A stretch of 64,000 bases of DNA from Lewinellaceae bacterium (GCA_020636315.1 JACJYA010000011.1:243115-307114); one strand, 5' to 3'. Positions 30,785 to 40,327 are shown, numbered from the stretch's first letter. Made by a program: numbers and translations. Notes: generated from the sequence alone by a model not told the origin.

Positions 30785-32455
30785 ATGAAGAATTTTAAAC
30801 TTTTATTTTTTGCTGTTCTGCCGGTTCTGGTGGTAGCTCTTTTCACAGGCTGTAAAGATGACAACCCCACTACTCCGGTAGATGACACCATCCAGGTTTG
30901 CGGTACCGTTACCGATCAGGATGGCAACCCGCTGGCTGGAGTAGCTGTTTCCTCCGGCACCAGTAATACCACCACCGATGCGGATGGTAAGTACTGCATT
31001 GATGTGAACAAAGACGGGGCGTTGACCTTCTCGCTCACGGATTACGAATCTGAGACCAAGTTCGTCAATAACCAGAATTCCATCGATGCCTCTCTGGTCA
31101 GTGCGGTCTCCATGGAGACAACTTATGAGGAGTCAACGGTTGAGAAGGAGTGTGATGGTGGCCAGACGGTGGATATCCTTCAGGTCAGTGTGACCGACCG
31201 GGGCGAAGGTTCCGGTACCATGACCTGGACCAGTGATAAGGTCTGGATCCTGGAAGGCCTGGTATTCGTCAACGACGGACAGGTACTGACCATCGAGCCG
31301 GGTACCATCATCAAAGGCAAATCCGGCCAGGGTGAGAAAGCGGCTGCACTGGTAGTTGCTCAGGGCGGCGAACTGATAGCCGAAGGTACGGCTGACATGC
31401 CGATCATCTTCACTTCTGAAGCTGACGCCATCGCCCGCGACCAGGATGGCAACCTTTGCCTCGGCGGTTCTCTGGCGAGCAGCGTCCGCGGCCTGTGGGG
31501 CGGTGTGATCCTGCTGGGTAAAGCTCAGATCAATGCCGCTACCGAAACCCGTGCTATTGAAGGTATTCCTTCAACTGAGCCGCGCGGTACTTACGGCGGC
31601 ACTGACGATGGTGACAGCTCCGGTTCTTTGAAATACATTTCCATTCGCCACGGCGGCACCGACATCGGCGCCGGTAACGAGATCAACGGCCTGACTATGG
31701 GCGCTGTCGGCAATGGAACCACGATCGATTACATCGAAGTATTCGCCAATAAGGATGATGGCTACGAATGGTTCGGCGGTGCGGTCAATACCAAGCACCT
31801 CGTTTCCGCTTTCTGCGGTGACGATGCCTTTGACTACGACGAAGGCTGGAGGGGTAAGAACCAGTTCTGGCTGGCTTACCAGGAAGGCGCCGGCGACCGC
31901 GGCGGTGAGCATGACGGCGGCCCGTCAGATTGCGAAACCTGCGAGCCCTTTGCCCTGCCGGTTGTTTACAACGCATCATTCCGCGGACAAGGTTCCGGTG
32001 AAGGCAAACGCGCCATCACTTTCCGGGACAATGCCGGCGGCGAATACCATAACTCTATTTTCTGGGCTTACGGGCGTGGAATTGACATCGAAGTACGTGC
32101 CTCTATCGATGATTCCTACACCCAGTTCAGCAACGGCAACCTGAAGTTCACGAACAACATCATGTTCGACATTGCGGAGAGGCTCTTCTCGATCGGGAAC
32201 GAAGATGAGATCGACGTTTCCGCCGAGCAGGCAGCTCTGGATGCTTACTTCAACGATGCCGCCAATAACCTTCAGGTGGTTGACCCGCAACTGGGCTCTA
32301 ACCTGGCCCCGATGACGGGCGGCCCGGCGGCTCAGGCAGGCGCTGACGTACCCAACGACGGCTTTTTCGAAGCTGCTCCTTATCACGGTGCGTTCGCTCC
32401 CGGTGTTGAAACCTGGATCAGCGGCTGGACGGCAATAAGCAAAGAACTGAACTAA
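30785..32455 (+). CDS. Surface lipoprotein with carboxypeptidase-regulatory-like domain and beta-helix-like body
   Basis: 556 residues from MKNFKLLFF; the lipoprotein Cys is residue 23 (LFTGC followed by KDD, a Bacteroidota surface-export-like signal). Residues about 38-95 form a CarboxypepD_reg-like domain (VCGTVTDQDGNPLAGVAV). The rest, from about 145, is rich in beta strands and Gly/Asp with repeats such as LEGLVFVNDGQVLTIEPGT and YISIRHGGTDIGAGNEINGLT, suggesting a beta-helix. It precedes a TonB receptor and follows a Pho-box-like site, so it may be the receptor's surface partner, capturing a phosphate-containing ligand. The ligand is not known. Confidence 0.72.
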   Translation: MKNFKLLFFAVLPVLVVALFTGCKDDNPTTPVDDTIQVCGTVTDQDGNPLAGVAVSSGTSNTTTDADGKYCIDVNKDGALTFSLTDYESETKFVNNQNSIDASLVSAVSMETTYEESTVEKECDGGQTVDILQVSVTDRGEGSGTMTWTSDKVWILEGLVFVNDGQVLTIEPGTIIKGKSGQGEKAAALVVAQGGELIAEGTADMPIIFTSEADAIARDQDGNLCLGGSLASSVRGLWGGVILLGKAQINAATETRAIEGIPSTEPRGTYGGTDDGDSSGSLKYISIRHGGTDIGAGNEINGLTMGAVGNGTTIDYIEVFANKDDGYEWFGGAVNTKHLVSAFCGDDAFDYDEGWRGKNQFWLAYQEGAGDRGGEHDGGPSDCETCEPFALPVVYNASFRGQGSGEGKRAITFRDNAGGEYHNSIFWAYGRGIDIEVRASIDDSYTQFSNGNLKFTNNIMFDIAERLFSIGNEDEIDVSAEQAALDAYFNDAANNLQVVDPQLGSNLAPMTGGPAAQAGADVPNDGFFEAAPYHGAFAPGVETWISGWTAISKELN

Positions 32456-32464
32456 GCTCTCTGT

Positions 32465-32550
32465 CTTTGACAAAGGGAAATTGAAAAGGTGCGCGGGAAA
32501 GACAAGGTTAAAACCTTTACTTTCCCCGGTTTTCGATCCCTTTGTCAAAG
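32465..32550 (+). other. Nested hairpin between lipoprotein and receptor genes
   Basis: Outer arms CTTTGACAAAGGGA (32465) and TCCCTTTGTCAAAG (32537) pair perfectly over 14 bp. Inside, GGGAAAG/CTTTCCC and AAGGTT/AACCTT add two more stems. No T-run follows, so it is not an ordinary terminator. It may protect or process the upstream mRNA and set unequal expression of the two genes. Confidence 0.65.
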
Positions 32551-32576
32551 AATCCAGAAAAGTAAGTTTATGGCAC

Positions 32577-32620
32577 GGAGCATTCCTGAATCACCCAGGG
32601 ATGCTCCTGTTACATTCAGG
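32577..32620 (+). other. Hairpins with mutually overlapping arms before the TonB-receptor gene
   Basis: GGAGCATTCC (32577) can pair with GGGATGCTCC (32598). CCTGAAT (32585) can instead pair with ATTCAGG (32614), which is followed by six A residues. The two share bases, so they may be alternatives in the receptor leader. No known riboswitch was recognised. Confidence 0.4.
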
Positions 32621-32694
32621 AAAAAAGTATAAAAAACCAATAATAACACTACTGCTGTTTTCGGCTTATTGCCATTAACAAATTACTATCTCTT

Positions 32695-35508
32695 ATGAAA
32701 AATGTATTGACTTTTCTCCTGCTGACACTGGCAGTTTCTGCTTTCGGACAGACTGGGATTATTCGCGGCAAAGTGATCGAGGCCGCTACCGGATGGGAAG
32801 TGATCGGCGCTACTGTGCAGATCGACGGAGCTACCACCGGCACCGTTACTGACATTGACGGCACCTTTTCCCTTAAAGCCGACCCCGGCGTTTACTCGGT
32901 CCTGATCTCCTACGTGGGCTACGCCGCTCAAAAGGTCAACGAAGTGGAAGTAGCGGCCGGCGATGTGACCATTTTGGGGGATATCCCCATGGAAGAGGAA
33001 GCTGTTACTACTGAAACGGTAGTCATTACCGCTAAAACGATCAAGACCAGTGAAACGGCCATGCAGACCCTGCAGCGCAAAAGCATCAAAACGCTGGATG
33101 CCATTTCCAGCCAGGCCTTCAGCCTGCGGGGAGACAACGACGCGGCAGCCGCAGTGCGCAGGGTGCCCGGCGTCTCCGTACAGGATGGAAAGTACGTTTA
33201 CATTCGCGGGCTGGGCGACCGTTACAGTAAGACGACCCTCAACGGCGCCAATATTCCCGGGCTCGACCCCGACCGCAATACCGTCCAGATGGACCTCTTC
33301 CCGACCAACCTCCTGGACAATATCGTGGTGTATAAGAACTTCACACCCGACCTTCCCGGTGATTTCACCGGCGGGCTGGTCGATGTGGCGACCAAAGATT
33401 TTCCCGAAGACTTCACCATGGCCGCCAGCCTGGGCTTCGGTTACAACCCCCAGGTTACCTTCAACGATAATTTCCTGACTTACAATGGCGGAAATACAGA
33501 CTGGCTGGGCTATGACGACGGCGCCCGGGATTTTCCCGCTGCCCTGAACTCCATGCCAACTTTTGGCCAGGCCTTATCCGATCAGGCCGCTGCCAAAGAA
33601 CTGAACGCGGCTACCCTCTCTCTGAACAATGAACTGGCCCCACACACCAACGCGCCGATGCCCAACCACAATTTCAGCTTTTCCATCGGAGACCAGAAAA
33701 ACCTCTTCGGCAAGGACTTCGGGTTCATCGGCAGCCTGACTTACCGCCGCGAGTTCTCCGGTTATGAAGATGGCTTCACCGGCAGGTATTCCTACGCCCA
33801 GGTGGGCGCTGATATCCTGACCACTCAGCGGGAACTGGCCGACCGCCGCTTTTCTGACTATGTGATCCTGGGAGGGATGCTCAGCGGGGCTGTAAAACTG
33901 AACAGTTTTAACAAGATCGGACTGAACATCCTGCGCAACCAATCCGGCCAGACGGATACCCGCTTCCAGGAAGGCCGCGTTTCCGGCGGCGCCTCCGACG
34001 GCGTTTACCAGGAACGCACCATGGCATACCAGCAGCGCGAACTGACCTCTTTCCAGCTGCAGGGCGACCATGCGCTGGGCGAAAGCCAGAAGTTTAAGAT
34101 CAACTGGATCTCTTCCTATACACTTTCCGGGATGAAACAGCCGGACCTGCGCTTTGTCAACAACTTCTTTGAAGCGCCGGACCGCTACATCATCGACCCG
34201 GCGGAAGACATTCCTCCGACCCGTTTCCGCCGCACCATGGATGAAGTGACCTTCGACAACAACCTGCACCTGCAGTACAACTTCACCAACTGGACCGGCC
34301 AGAAGGGGAACGTCAAGGTGGGCGGCGCTTACCTGCAGCGCTCCCGCGAATTCCGGGAGAACACCTTCCGCTATGAGAACTTCGAATCCGGGAACGTCGA
34401 GGATTTCATGAATTTCGTCACTCCTGATAATGCCTTCAGCCTGGAAAACCCGGGTGGTGTTTATATCTCGGATTACACGGAAGGCCGCAACCAGTACGAT
34501 TCGGACGTCAGCATCCTCGGCGCTTACGCTATGACGGAACTGCCGATTACGGCAAGGCTGAAAACCATTCTCGGCGCCCGGGCGGAAAAAACGGCCCTCA
34601 ACTTCACCAGCTACAGTGAAGTGAACCCCATCGACAACGAGGCCCTGCTGGATGAGTGGAACTACCTGCCTTCCGCCGGCCTGATCTACGAGGCCGTTCC
34701 CGATAAGATGAACCTGCGGGCGTCCTACAGCCGCACCGTTGCCCGCCCCACTTTCCGGGAGATTGCCAGCATCGCCATCTTCGATGAGATCCGCAACGTG
34801 ATCGTACTGGGTAATGAGGACCTGATGATCACCGAGGTGGACAATGCCGACTTCCGCTGGGAGTACTTCTTCGAGCGCGGCGAGATGATCTCCTTCTCGT
34901 TGTTCTACAAGAATTTCACCAACCCCATCGAACTGACCATCAACCCGCAGACGGGAGGCGGCACTCCGGAATTCCAGTACCGGAACGTCGATCAGGCCAT
35001 CCTGTACGGCGCTGAATTTGAAGCGAGGAAGGACCTCGGTTTCCTTGGCCTGCCCAGCTTCAGCATCGGCACCAACCTGGCCTATGTGAATTCGGAAGTG
35101 GATATTCCGGCAGCAGAACTGCAGGTGATCCGCGCCTTCGACCCCAATGCCGGCAGCACCCGCCCGCTGTATGGCCAGTCGCCTTACATTGCCAATGCCT
35201 ATCTCAATTTCCTGCCTGAGTCGGGCAAGACCAAAGCGAGCCTGAACTTCAACGTTCAGGGCGAGCGCCTCTTCCTGGTTTCGGTAGGAGGGACGCCGGA
35301 CGTTTACGAGCAACCTTTCCCTTCTCTGAATTTCCGCGTTACCCAGGAAGTGGCCAACAACGTCAATGTAACTCTGGGTGTGGGCAACATCCTCGATCCG
35401 GAGTTCAAGCGCACCCACGAGTTCAACGGCCAGGAATATTTCTTCCGGAATTACCGCAACGGCCGAACCATTTCGCTCAGCCTCTCGTATAAGGTGCAAA
35501 ACTATTAG
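32695..35508 (+). CDS. TonB-dependent receptor
   Basis: 937 residues with signal peptide ending AFGQ. A carboxypeptidase-regulatory-like domain (GIIRGKVIEAATGWEVIGATV) comes first, then the plug (about 115-240) with AVRRVPGVSVQDGKYVYIRGLGDRYSKT and VVDVATKDFP-like ends, then the 22-strand barrel to the terminal LSLSYKVQNY. It imports a ligand across the outer membrane using TonB/ExbBD energy. It follows the surface lipoprotein gene by 240 bp of structured leader, and the phosphate-permease genes lie just downstream, so phosphate or a phosphorylated compound is the likely cargo. That last point is inference. Confidence 0.9.
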   Translation: MKNVLTFLLLTLAVSAFGQTGIIRGKVIEAATGWEVIGATVQIDGATTGTVTDIDGTFSLKADPGVYSVLISYVGYAAQKVNEVEVAAGDVTILGDIPMEEEAVTTETVVITAKTIKTSETAMQTLQRKSIKTLDAISSQAFSLRGDNDAAAAVRRVPGVSVQDGKYVYIRGLGDRYSKTTLNGANIPGLDPDRNTVQMDLFPTNLLDNIVVYKNFTPDLPGDFTGGLVDVATKDFPEDFTMAASLGFGYNPQVTFNDNFLTYNGGNTDWLGYDDGARDFPAALNSMPTFGQALSDQAAAKELNAATLSLNNELAPHTNAPMPNHNFSFSIGDQKNLFGKDFGFIGSLTYRREFSGYEDGFTGRYSYAQVGADILTTQRELADRRFSDYVILGGMLSGAVKLNSFNKIGLNILRNQSGQTDTRFQEGRVSGGASDGVYQERTMAYQQRELTSFQLQGDHALGESQKFKINWISSYTLSGMKQPDLRFVNNFFEAPDRYIIDPAEDIPPTRFRRTMDEVTFDNNLHLQYNFTNWTGQKGNVKVGGAYLQRSREFRENTFRYENFESGNVEDFMNFVTPDNAFSLENPGGVYISDYTEGRNQYDSDVSILGAYAMTELPITARLKTILGARAEKTALNFTSYSEVNPIDNEALLDEWNYLPSAGLIYEAVPDKMNLRASYSRTVARPTFREIASIAIFDEIRNVIVLGNEDLMITEVDNADFRWEYFFERGEMISFSLFYKNFTNPIELTINPQTGGGTPEFQYRNVDQAILYGAEFEARKDLGFLGLPSFSIGTNLAYVNSEVDIPAAELQVIRAFDPNAGSTRPLYGQSPYIANAYLNFLPESGKTKASLNFNVQGERLFLVSVGGTPDVYEQPFPSLNFRVTQEVANNVNVTLGVGNILDPEFKRTHEFNGQEYFFRNYRNGRTISLSLSYKVQNY

Positions 35509-35510
35509 GA

Positions 35511-35597
35511 AGTTGGAAGTCGGAAGGCGGAAGTGGGAATTGTATTCTAATTCCATTTCCGTCTTCCCACTTCGCATTTCCGACTTCCGCCTTCAAA
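35511..35597. repeat. GAAGTCGGAAG-type short repeats in an inverted arrangement
   Basis: GGAAGTTGGAAGTCGGAAGG on the left is mirrored by CCGACTTCCGCCTTC on the right, with GGAATT / AATTCC at the tip. It starts 2 bp after the receptor stop and ends 16 bp before the next start, so it is a 7-bp-period array that could fold in the mRNA. Same family as 5794-5883. Confidence 0.75.
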
Positions 35598-35613
35598 ATG
35601 AGCTCTGTTCTAT

Positions 35614-36567
35614 ATGGACCCTTCTTTGATGATAATGTGGCTGGGGTTTATCCTGGCCGGCTACTCTGTTGTAGGTAATGACAGCATTCAGACTTTAGGC
35701 ACTTTTCTGAGTTCCAATGAAAACCGCCCCTGGTATGTGTTGTGGTTATTTGCCGGTAGTATTCTGACCGCAACGCTGGTATATGGCTGGTATCATTACG
35801 GAGGCGATGTCTCTTACGAACGCCTGTCCAAATACCCCCTGCCACAGCCCTTTGCCTGGTACTACCTGCTGCCGCCACTGGTGCTTATGGTGCTCACGCG
35901 CACCGGCATTCCCGTCAGTACTTCTTTTCTCATTCTGACCTTTTTTAGTGAGAAGAACCTGCCGGATATGGTGGAGAAATCCATTCTGGGGTATATAGTG
36001 GCCTTTGGCGCTGCTATTGTCATTTACGTTCTGATCTCCCGGACGATAGAGAAGTATTTTATAGAATCTGAGCCCAGCAGGAAGGAATTTCGCATCTGGG
36101 TCCCGTTGCAATGGATGTCAACCGGCTTTCTGTGGTCGCAGTGGCTGATCCAGGATTTTGCCAATATATACGTGTATCTGCCCCGTTCTCTGAGCACCAC
36201 CGGGCTGGTGGCCTCGCTTACGGTTCTGCTCAGCCTGCTGGCTTACATCTTTTACAGCAAAGGAGGAAGCATACAGAACATCGTCAAATCCAAAACCAAT
36301 ACGGTGGATATCCGCTCCGCCACCATTATAGACTTCACTTATGGCATGGTATTGCTGTACTTCAAGGAGCTGAACAACATCCCCATGAGCACCACCTGGG
36401 TGTTTATCGGCCTGCTGGCCGGGCGGGAGATCGCCATCCGATTCCGGCTGGAGAAAAAGCTCACCCGGCAGGTCGGAAGAATGGTCCTCTCTGACCTGGG
36501 GAAAGTCTTTTTCGGCCTGGTGGTGAGCATTGTACTCGTCTTTATTATCAAGTTTCTGGCGAAGTAG
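35614..36567 (+). CDS. Divergent PiT-like permease
   Basis: 317 residues, about nine membrane helices. Two halves each carry a PiT-like signature: GNDSIQTLGTF near residue 22 (compare GANDxANAxGT) and TGIPVSTSF (about 93), then NIPMSTTWVFIG in the second half. It is shorter than ordinary PiT carriers and lacks a PhoU part. It is most likely an inorganic phosphate or other oxyanion permease. It lies downstream of the TonB receptor in the same direction, and its last 20 bp overlap the end of the convergent PiT gene. Confidence 0.68.
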   Translation: MDPSLMIMWLGFILAGYSVVGNDSIQTLGTFLSSNENRPWYVLWLFAGSILTATLVYGWYHYGGDVSYERLSKYPLPQPFAWYYLLPPLVLMVLTRTGIPVSTSFLILTFFSEKNLPDMVEKSILGYIVAFGAAIVIYVLISRTIEKYFIESEPSRKEFRIWVPLQWMSTGFLWSQWLIQDFANIYVYLPRSLSTTGLVASLTVLLSLLAYIFYSKGGSIQNIVKSKTNTVDIRSATIIDFTYGMVLLYFKELNNIPMSTTWVFIGLLAGREIAIRFRLEKKLTRQVGRMVLSDLGKVFFGLVVSIVLVFIIKFLAK

Positions 36568-38875
36568 TACTGGCGGTAGCAGTGGTGGTTGACTGCTTTA
36601 ATCCATTATCTTGTTCATACTCGTCTCCGTCAGGATTGTTGATGATCATATCATCGTATATCTTCAGTATCCGGTTGGAGAAGAGCCCCAGGTTGCGGTA
36701 CTCGCCCAGATGGTTAATGAACAAGGCGCTGTTTCGGGTGCCGACCTCCTTTTTCTGTATCCTCTTGATCTGGTTCTTACGGGCGTTCCGAACGGCTTTG
36801 ATGTAACCTTGTAAGCCATCGATCAACCCCTGGACTTTCTCCGATTCATAATTTTTCATGGTATCGATGATGGACCCGAACCGCTTTTTCAGGTTGTCAT
36901 TGATGACGTTGAGTTCCTGGATCTGTTCAGCCAGTAGAGGTTTGTGGTTGTTATTGATGTGGTTTAAGCTGGGCGTGACGATCTCCCGGACGTTTTTGGT
37001 CATCTCATGGATGTAATCGGACAACAAAATATAAAAGTGTCCGGCCTGAAGATCCTCTTCACTGATCCGGTCCAGGGTTTTATTGGAATTCTGCCTCCGG
37101 TTTCTCGTTCGCCGGTAGAGCTTATCCAGTTTTTTGGCCGTTTTTGTCAGGCCGGAAAGGTCTTCATTAGCCAGCCCCCGCAGGGAATCGTCCAGAAGGG
37201 CCCCAAACTGGCCAAAAGCTTCCGTCAGGTGCTGAATGCTGCGTTCGACAACCATTTCGCGGGTGAGCATTCCTTCGTCCAGGCTCTTTTCCAGCTCAAG
37301 CTGCTCTTCCAGCCTTTGCCCATGGTACTTGTGAGTACGGTAAACCACAAAGGCGGCGATGGCCAACATAGCCAGGACGGCGACGAAACCTCCGAAGCTG
37401 AATATAAGGGCCATGATGAAGGCCATTGTGAAGGCGGAAAGCGCTGTAAAGAACCAGCCGCCGATAACGGAGAACATTCCTGTAACCCGATACACTGCAC
37501 TTTCCCTTCCCCAGGCGCCATCGGCAAGAGAGGCTCCCATGAATACCATAAAAGTTACATAAGTAGTCGAAAGCGGTAATTTCAGGGCGGTGCCAATGGC
37601 GATAAGGATACTGGATACGATGAGGGTCACTGAGGCCCGAACCATGTCGAAGGATGGCGCCTCCTTTCCGAGCGCAGCTGTTTTTTGGGTGAAAGCGCTC
37701 TCATCGAACTGTTTGCTGAGGTTATCTTTTACCTTGTCAGGTATGATGTTGCTGACATAATTGGACATCGTCATGGCGCCGCGCACGATCGACCGGGAGA
37801 GATAAGAAGAAGAGAAGCGCTCTTCTCCGGCATCCTGCCGGCCTAGGTCGAGCGAGGTTTTTACCACCGAACGGGCCTTTTTGGAGGTCCACAGAGTGAT
37901 CACCATAACCACTCCCGCCAGGAGAAGTAAAAAAGTAGGGGTACGGACCTGGCCGGCCAGGCCATCCATAAGCAACCCGCCTGGTTCCCCTCCTGTGTTG
38001 GCATAGATCTCATAGGAATTGAAACCTGCCAGCGGAACCCCGATAAAGTTGACCAGGTCATTACCGGCAAAGGCCATGGCCAGGGCAAAAGTGCCAATCA
38101 GTACGATAAACTTGAGCATGTCAAATTTAGTGAACCGGTTGAGCAGCCAGAGGATGGCGGTGGAACCGATAAAACTCCACAGCATGATCGTCCAGGTATT
38201 GCCGGCAATATAGTTTTGAACCCCTTCTGTCATAAAAGACGCTCCTTTTGCTCCTTTGATCAGCATAAAGTAGGTGATGGCGGCAATGGCCATACCTCCC
38301 CAGGGGGCTCCGAAGTACTTCAGCCTTTTTTCATAATCAAAAGAGAACAGGGCCCGGGTGAGGTACTGAATGATCAGGCCGGACGAAAAGGCGATCACTA
38401 CCGATAACAGAATTCCTGAAATGATCGCCAGTGCCTTGGCCGAGTTGATGTACTCGTACAGTTGCAGGGCATTGGGGTCCGTATATACCTTGATAAGGGC
38501 AATGGCCACAGCGGCTCCTAACAGTTCAAAAACGATGGACACCGTAGTTGAGGTGGGCAGGCCATAGGTGTTGAAGGCATCCAGCAGGATGACATCCGTT
38601 ATCATTACGGCCAGAAACAGGAGGATGATCTCCGAAAAATAAAAGTACTGCGGGTTGAAGATCCCCTTTCGGGCCACTTCCATCATGCCGCTGGAGAAGG
38701 TGGCGCCGATCAGGACACCCAGGGCTGCAACGGCCAGGATGGTTTTGAGCTGGCCGGCTTTCGACCCAACTGCTGCATTAAGAAAGTTCACGGCGTCATT
38801 ACTGACTCCTACGATAAGATCAGAAATGGCCAATAAGAATAAAATGACGACTAATGCCAGGTACAGCGTTTCCAT
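36548..38875 (-). CDS. pit: PiT family inorganic phosphate transporter fused to a PhoU-like domain
   Basis: 775 residues. The N-terminal 500 residues have about ten helices with VGVSNDAVNFLNAAVGS (first signature), GLPTSTTVS, GNDLVNFIGVPLAGF (second) and LPLSTTYVTFMVFMG. The 230 C-terminal residues are soluble and helical (LEEQLELEKSLDEGMLTREMV and onward), resembling PhoU. PiT proteins move phosphate with protons or sodium; attached PhoU-like domains are thought to regulate them. It is translated after the OprP/O-like porin gene (9 bp apart), so both belong to one unit behind the array at 40174. Confidence 0.88.
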   Translation of the reverse strand: METLYLALVVILFLLAISDLIVGVSNDAVNFLNAAVGSKAGQLKTILAVAALGVLIGATFSSGMMEVARKGIFNPQYFYFSEIILLFLAVMITDVILLDAFNTYGLPTSTTVSIVFELLGAAVAIALIKVYTDPNALQLYEYINSAKALAIISGILLSVVIAFSSGLIIQYLTRALFSFDYEKRLKYFGAPWGGMAIAAITYFMLIKGAKGASFMTEGVQNYIAGNTWTIMLWSFIGSTAILWLLNRFTKFDMLKFIVLIGTFALAMAFAGNDLVNFIGVPLAGFNSYEIYANTGGEPGGLLMDGLAGQVRTPTFLLLLAGVVMVITLWTSKKARSVVKTSLDLGRQDAGEERFSSSYLSRSIVRGAMTMSNYVSNIIPDKVKDNLSKQFDESAFTQKTAALGKEAPSFDMVRASVTLIVSSILIAIGTALKLPLSTTYVTFMVFMGASLADGAWGRESAVYRVTGMFSVIGGWFFTALSAFTMAFIMALIFSFGGFVAVLAMLAIAAFVVYRTHKYHGQRLEEQLELEKSLDEGMLTREMVVERSIQHLTEAFGQFGALLDDSLRGLANEDLSGLTKTAKKLDKLYRRTRNRRQNSNKTLDRISEEDLQAGHFYILLSDYIHEMTKNVREIVTPSLNHINNNHKPLLAEQIQELNVINDNLKKRFGSIIDTMKNYESEKVQGLIDGLQGYIKAVRNARKNQIKRIQKKEVGTRNSALFINHLGEYRNLGLFSNRILKIYDDMIINNPDGDEYEQDNGLKQSTTTATASTTSPET

Positions 38876-38884
38876 GTTTCTTGT

Positions 38885-40117
38885 TTAAAATGCTACTTCA
38901 AATTGAAGCCGGTATCTGAGGCCGTTGATATCTTTATTTTCCTTGTCGATCAAGGACACATCAGACTGGACTTTCAGGTTGTGCCCGACGATGTACTTTG
39001 ACAGGCCCAGGGAATATTCCTCTGTGCCGGTAAAGCTCATCTCCCAATCGGGGCTTACAGTGGTATATCTTGCTGCTACTTCCCAGTTTTTCTTGAAAAG
39101 GTATCCGGCCTGGATATTGAATCCCTTGCCGGTGTGGTAGGATTTTCCATTGGCGTCAATCATTTTGTCTTTCGCCTCTTCCTGGCCCATGCCATCGGGA
39201 AGTACACATTTTTTGTCTGCATATTCTGCACTGAGGGAAAAGCCCTGGTATTTAAAAACGCCATCTACAAATACCGTTTGCAGGTCGTTATCCAGGTAGT
39301 TACCCTCGGCGTCCATCAAAAAGATGCCGGATTGCTTCTGCCGGGAGGCCCCCTTGTTTATGTTGTAGCTAACGCCCAGCATCAGTTTGGGGGTAGGCTC
39401 CCTTTTCAGGTCGGCATCAAAATAATCTCCTTTCCCGGTGAACTCGCCGAGAGGCAGGTACTCCAGCCTTCCGGTGTAATTCAGGCCTCCGATGTTGTTG
39501 ACCGTCATATTCCGGCCTTCGCCCATAGCGACAGCGAAGATGGGCCGGATCAAAGCTTTACCTGAATGAAACTTTCCTCTCAGGTGGAGGCCCATATCGC
39601 GGTCAATATTGAAAATACTATTTACCATACTGCGGTCAACAAATTGAAGCTTTTGGGAAGAAACGACCCGCTCCCGGTTTCCCGGCAGCTTCGTTTGCCC
39701 TGCCCAAAGCTCAAAGTTCTTATGGAGCCTCCACTTTACGACGGCATCCAGGATGATCTTCGGAGCTCCTCCTGCCTGAGTATAGTCAGAGGAACTTTTC
39801 AGGTCCTGGTTGGATAAGGCAAGCTCCACTTTATATACAAGTTTGGGGCTCACTGCCCACCCGTCAAATTTCAGCCTCGCCCGGCGAACCGTGGCGCTGG
39901 ATTGCCAGGGGCTGTGGGACTGGATATCGCCTGCGGTGACAAACAACGTCTGAAATCGAAAACTAGCTTTAAGGTACAAGGATGAATCGGGCGCCATGAT
40001 CGAGAGCCCTTTGCCGAATTTTACGGTGGAAATTGGATTGGTACTTTGGGCTTGGATACTGAATGGCAGACATACCCAGGACACTAGCCCTAGAAGCAGG
40101 GGGTAAAAGCACTTCAT
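38885..40117 (-). CDS. Phosphate-selective porin O/P family
   Basis: 410 residues from MKCFYPLLLGLV; an ATG 9 bp upstream (MSTMKC) is equally possible. Signal peptide ends SIQAQ. The mature part opens VKFGKGLSIMAPDSSLYLKASFRFQ and includes RRARLKFDGWAVSPKLVYKVELAL and WRLHKNFELWAGQTKLPGNRERV, all typical of OprP/OprO porins, and ends in a terminal Phe (LQFEVAF). It passes phosphate or polyphosphate across the outer membrane. With the PiT gene it forms a two-step phosphate uptake unit, preceded by a Pho-box-like array. Confidence 0.9.
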   Translation of the reverse strand: MKCFYPLLLGLVSWVCLPFSIQAQSTNPISTVKFGKGLSIMAPDSSLYLKASFRFQTLFVTAGDIQSHSPWQSSATVRRARLKFDGWAVSPKLVYKVELALSNQDLKSSSDYTQAGGAPKIILDAVVKWRLHKNFELWAGQTKLPGNRERVVSSQKLQFVDRSMVNSIFNIDRDMGLHLRGKFHSGKALIRPIFAVAMGEGRNMTVNNIGGLNYTGRLEYLPLGEFTGKGDYFDADLKREPTPKLMLGVSYNINKGASRQKQSGIFLMDAEGNYLDNDLQTVFVDGVFKYQGFSLSAEYADKKCVLPDGMGQEEAKDKMIDANGKSYHTGKGFNIQAGYLFKKNWEVAARYTTVSPDWEMSFTGTEEYSLGLSKYIVGHNLKVQSDVSLIDKENKDINGLRYRLQFEVAF

Positions 40118-40173
40118 GGTGGACACGGATTTGTTATAGCAAAAAATGGACGGGAGTAAAAGTAGGAACAGAG

Positions 40174-40213
40174 TATTAACTGTAAATTACGCCAATGTTA
40201 ACGGAAGGTTAAT
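40174..40213 (-). promoter_or_regulatory. Pho-box-like array before the porin O/P-PiT operon
   Basis: Reading the minus strand: ATTAACC, GTTAACA, CGTAATT, GTTAATA, each starting exactly 11 bp after the one before. The third unit is the weakest. It lies 57-96 bp upstream of the ATG. Its spacing and core match the array at 30644-30672, which supports shared control of both units. Confidence 0.65.
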
Positions 40214-40262
40214 TTTTTTTGGAAAAAGCCGGTAAACTTCCAATATCCTTTTTATTTTCAAC

Positions 40263-40327
40263 AAAAAAAGGGAGGCAGGCCGTGTCCATTTTTTACTACC
40301 GTGTCCGGTTGTAAAGTGCCTGCCTCC
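40263..40327 (-). terminator. Terminator downstream of the arsenical cluster
   Basis: A 10-bp stem (GGAGGCAGGC / GCCTGCCTCC) with a long inner loop containing two CCGTGTCC repeats is followed on the minus strand by T7. It would end minus-strand transcripts of the operon that stops at 40599, 270 bp earlier. Confidence 0.55.

Noticed and set aside
32471..32548. Terminator reading of the nested hairpin after the lipoprotein gene
   Set aside because: No T-run follows either strand, so it is described as a structured leader instead.
33574..35577. Long open frame of 667 codons on the minus strand opposite the TonB-receptor gene
   Set aside because: It mirrors a clear TonB-dependent receptor, has no family pattern, and such long antisense frames are expected in this codon usage.
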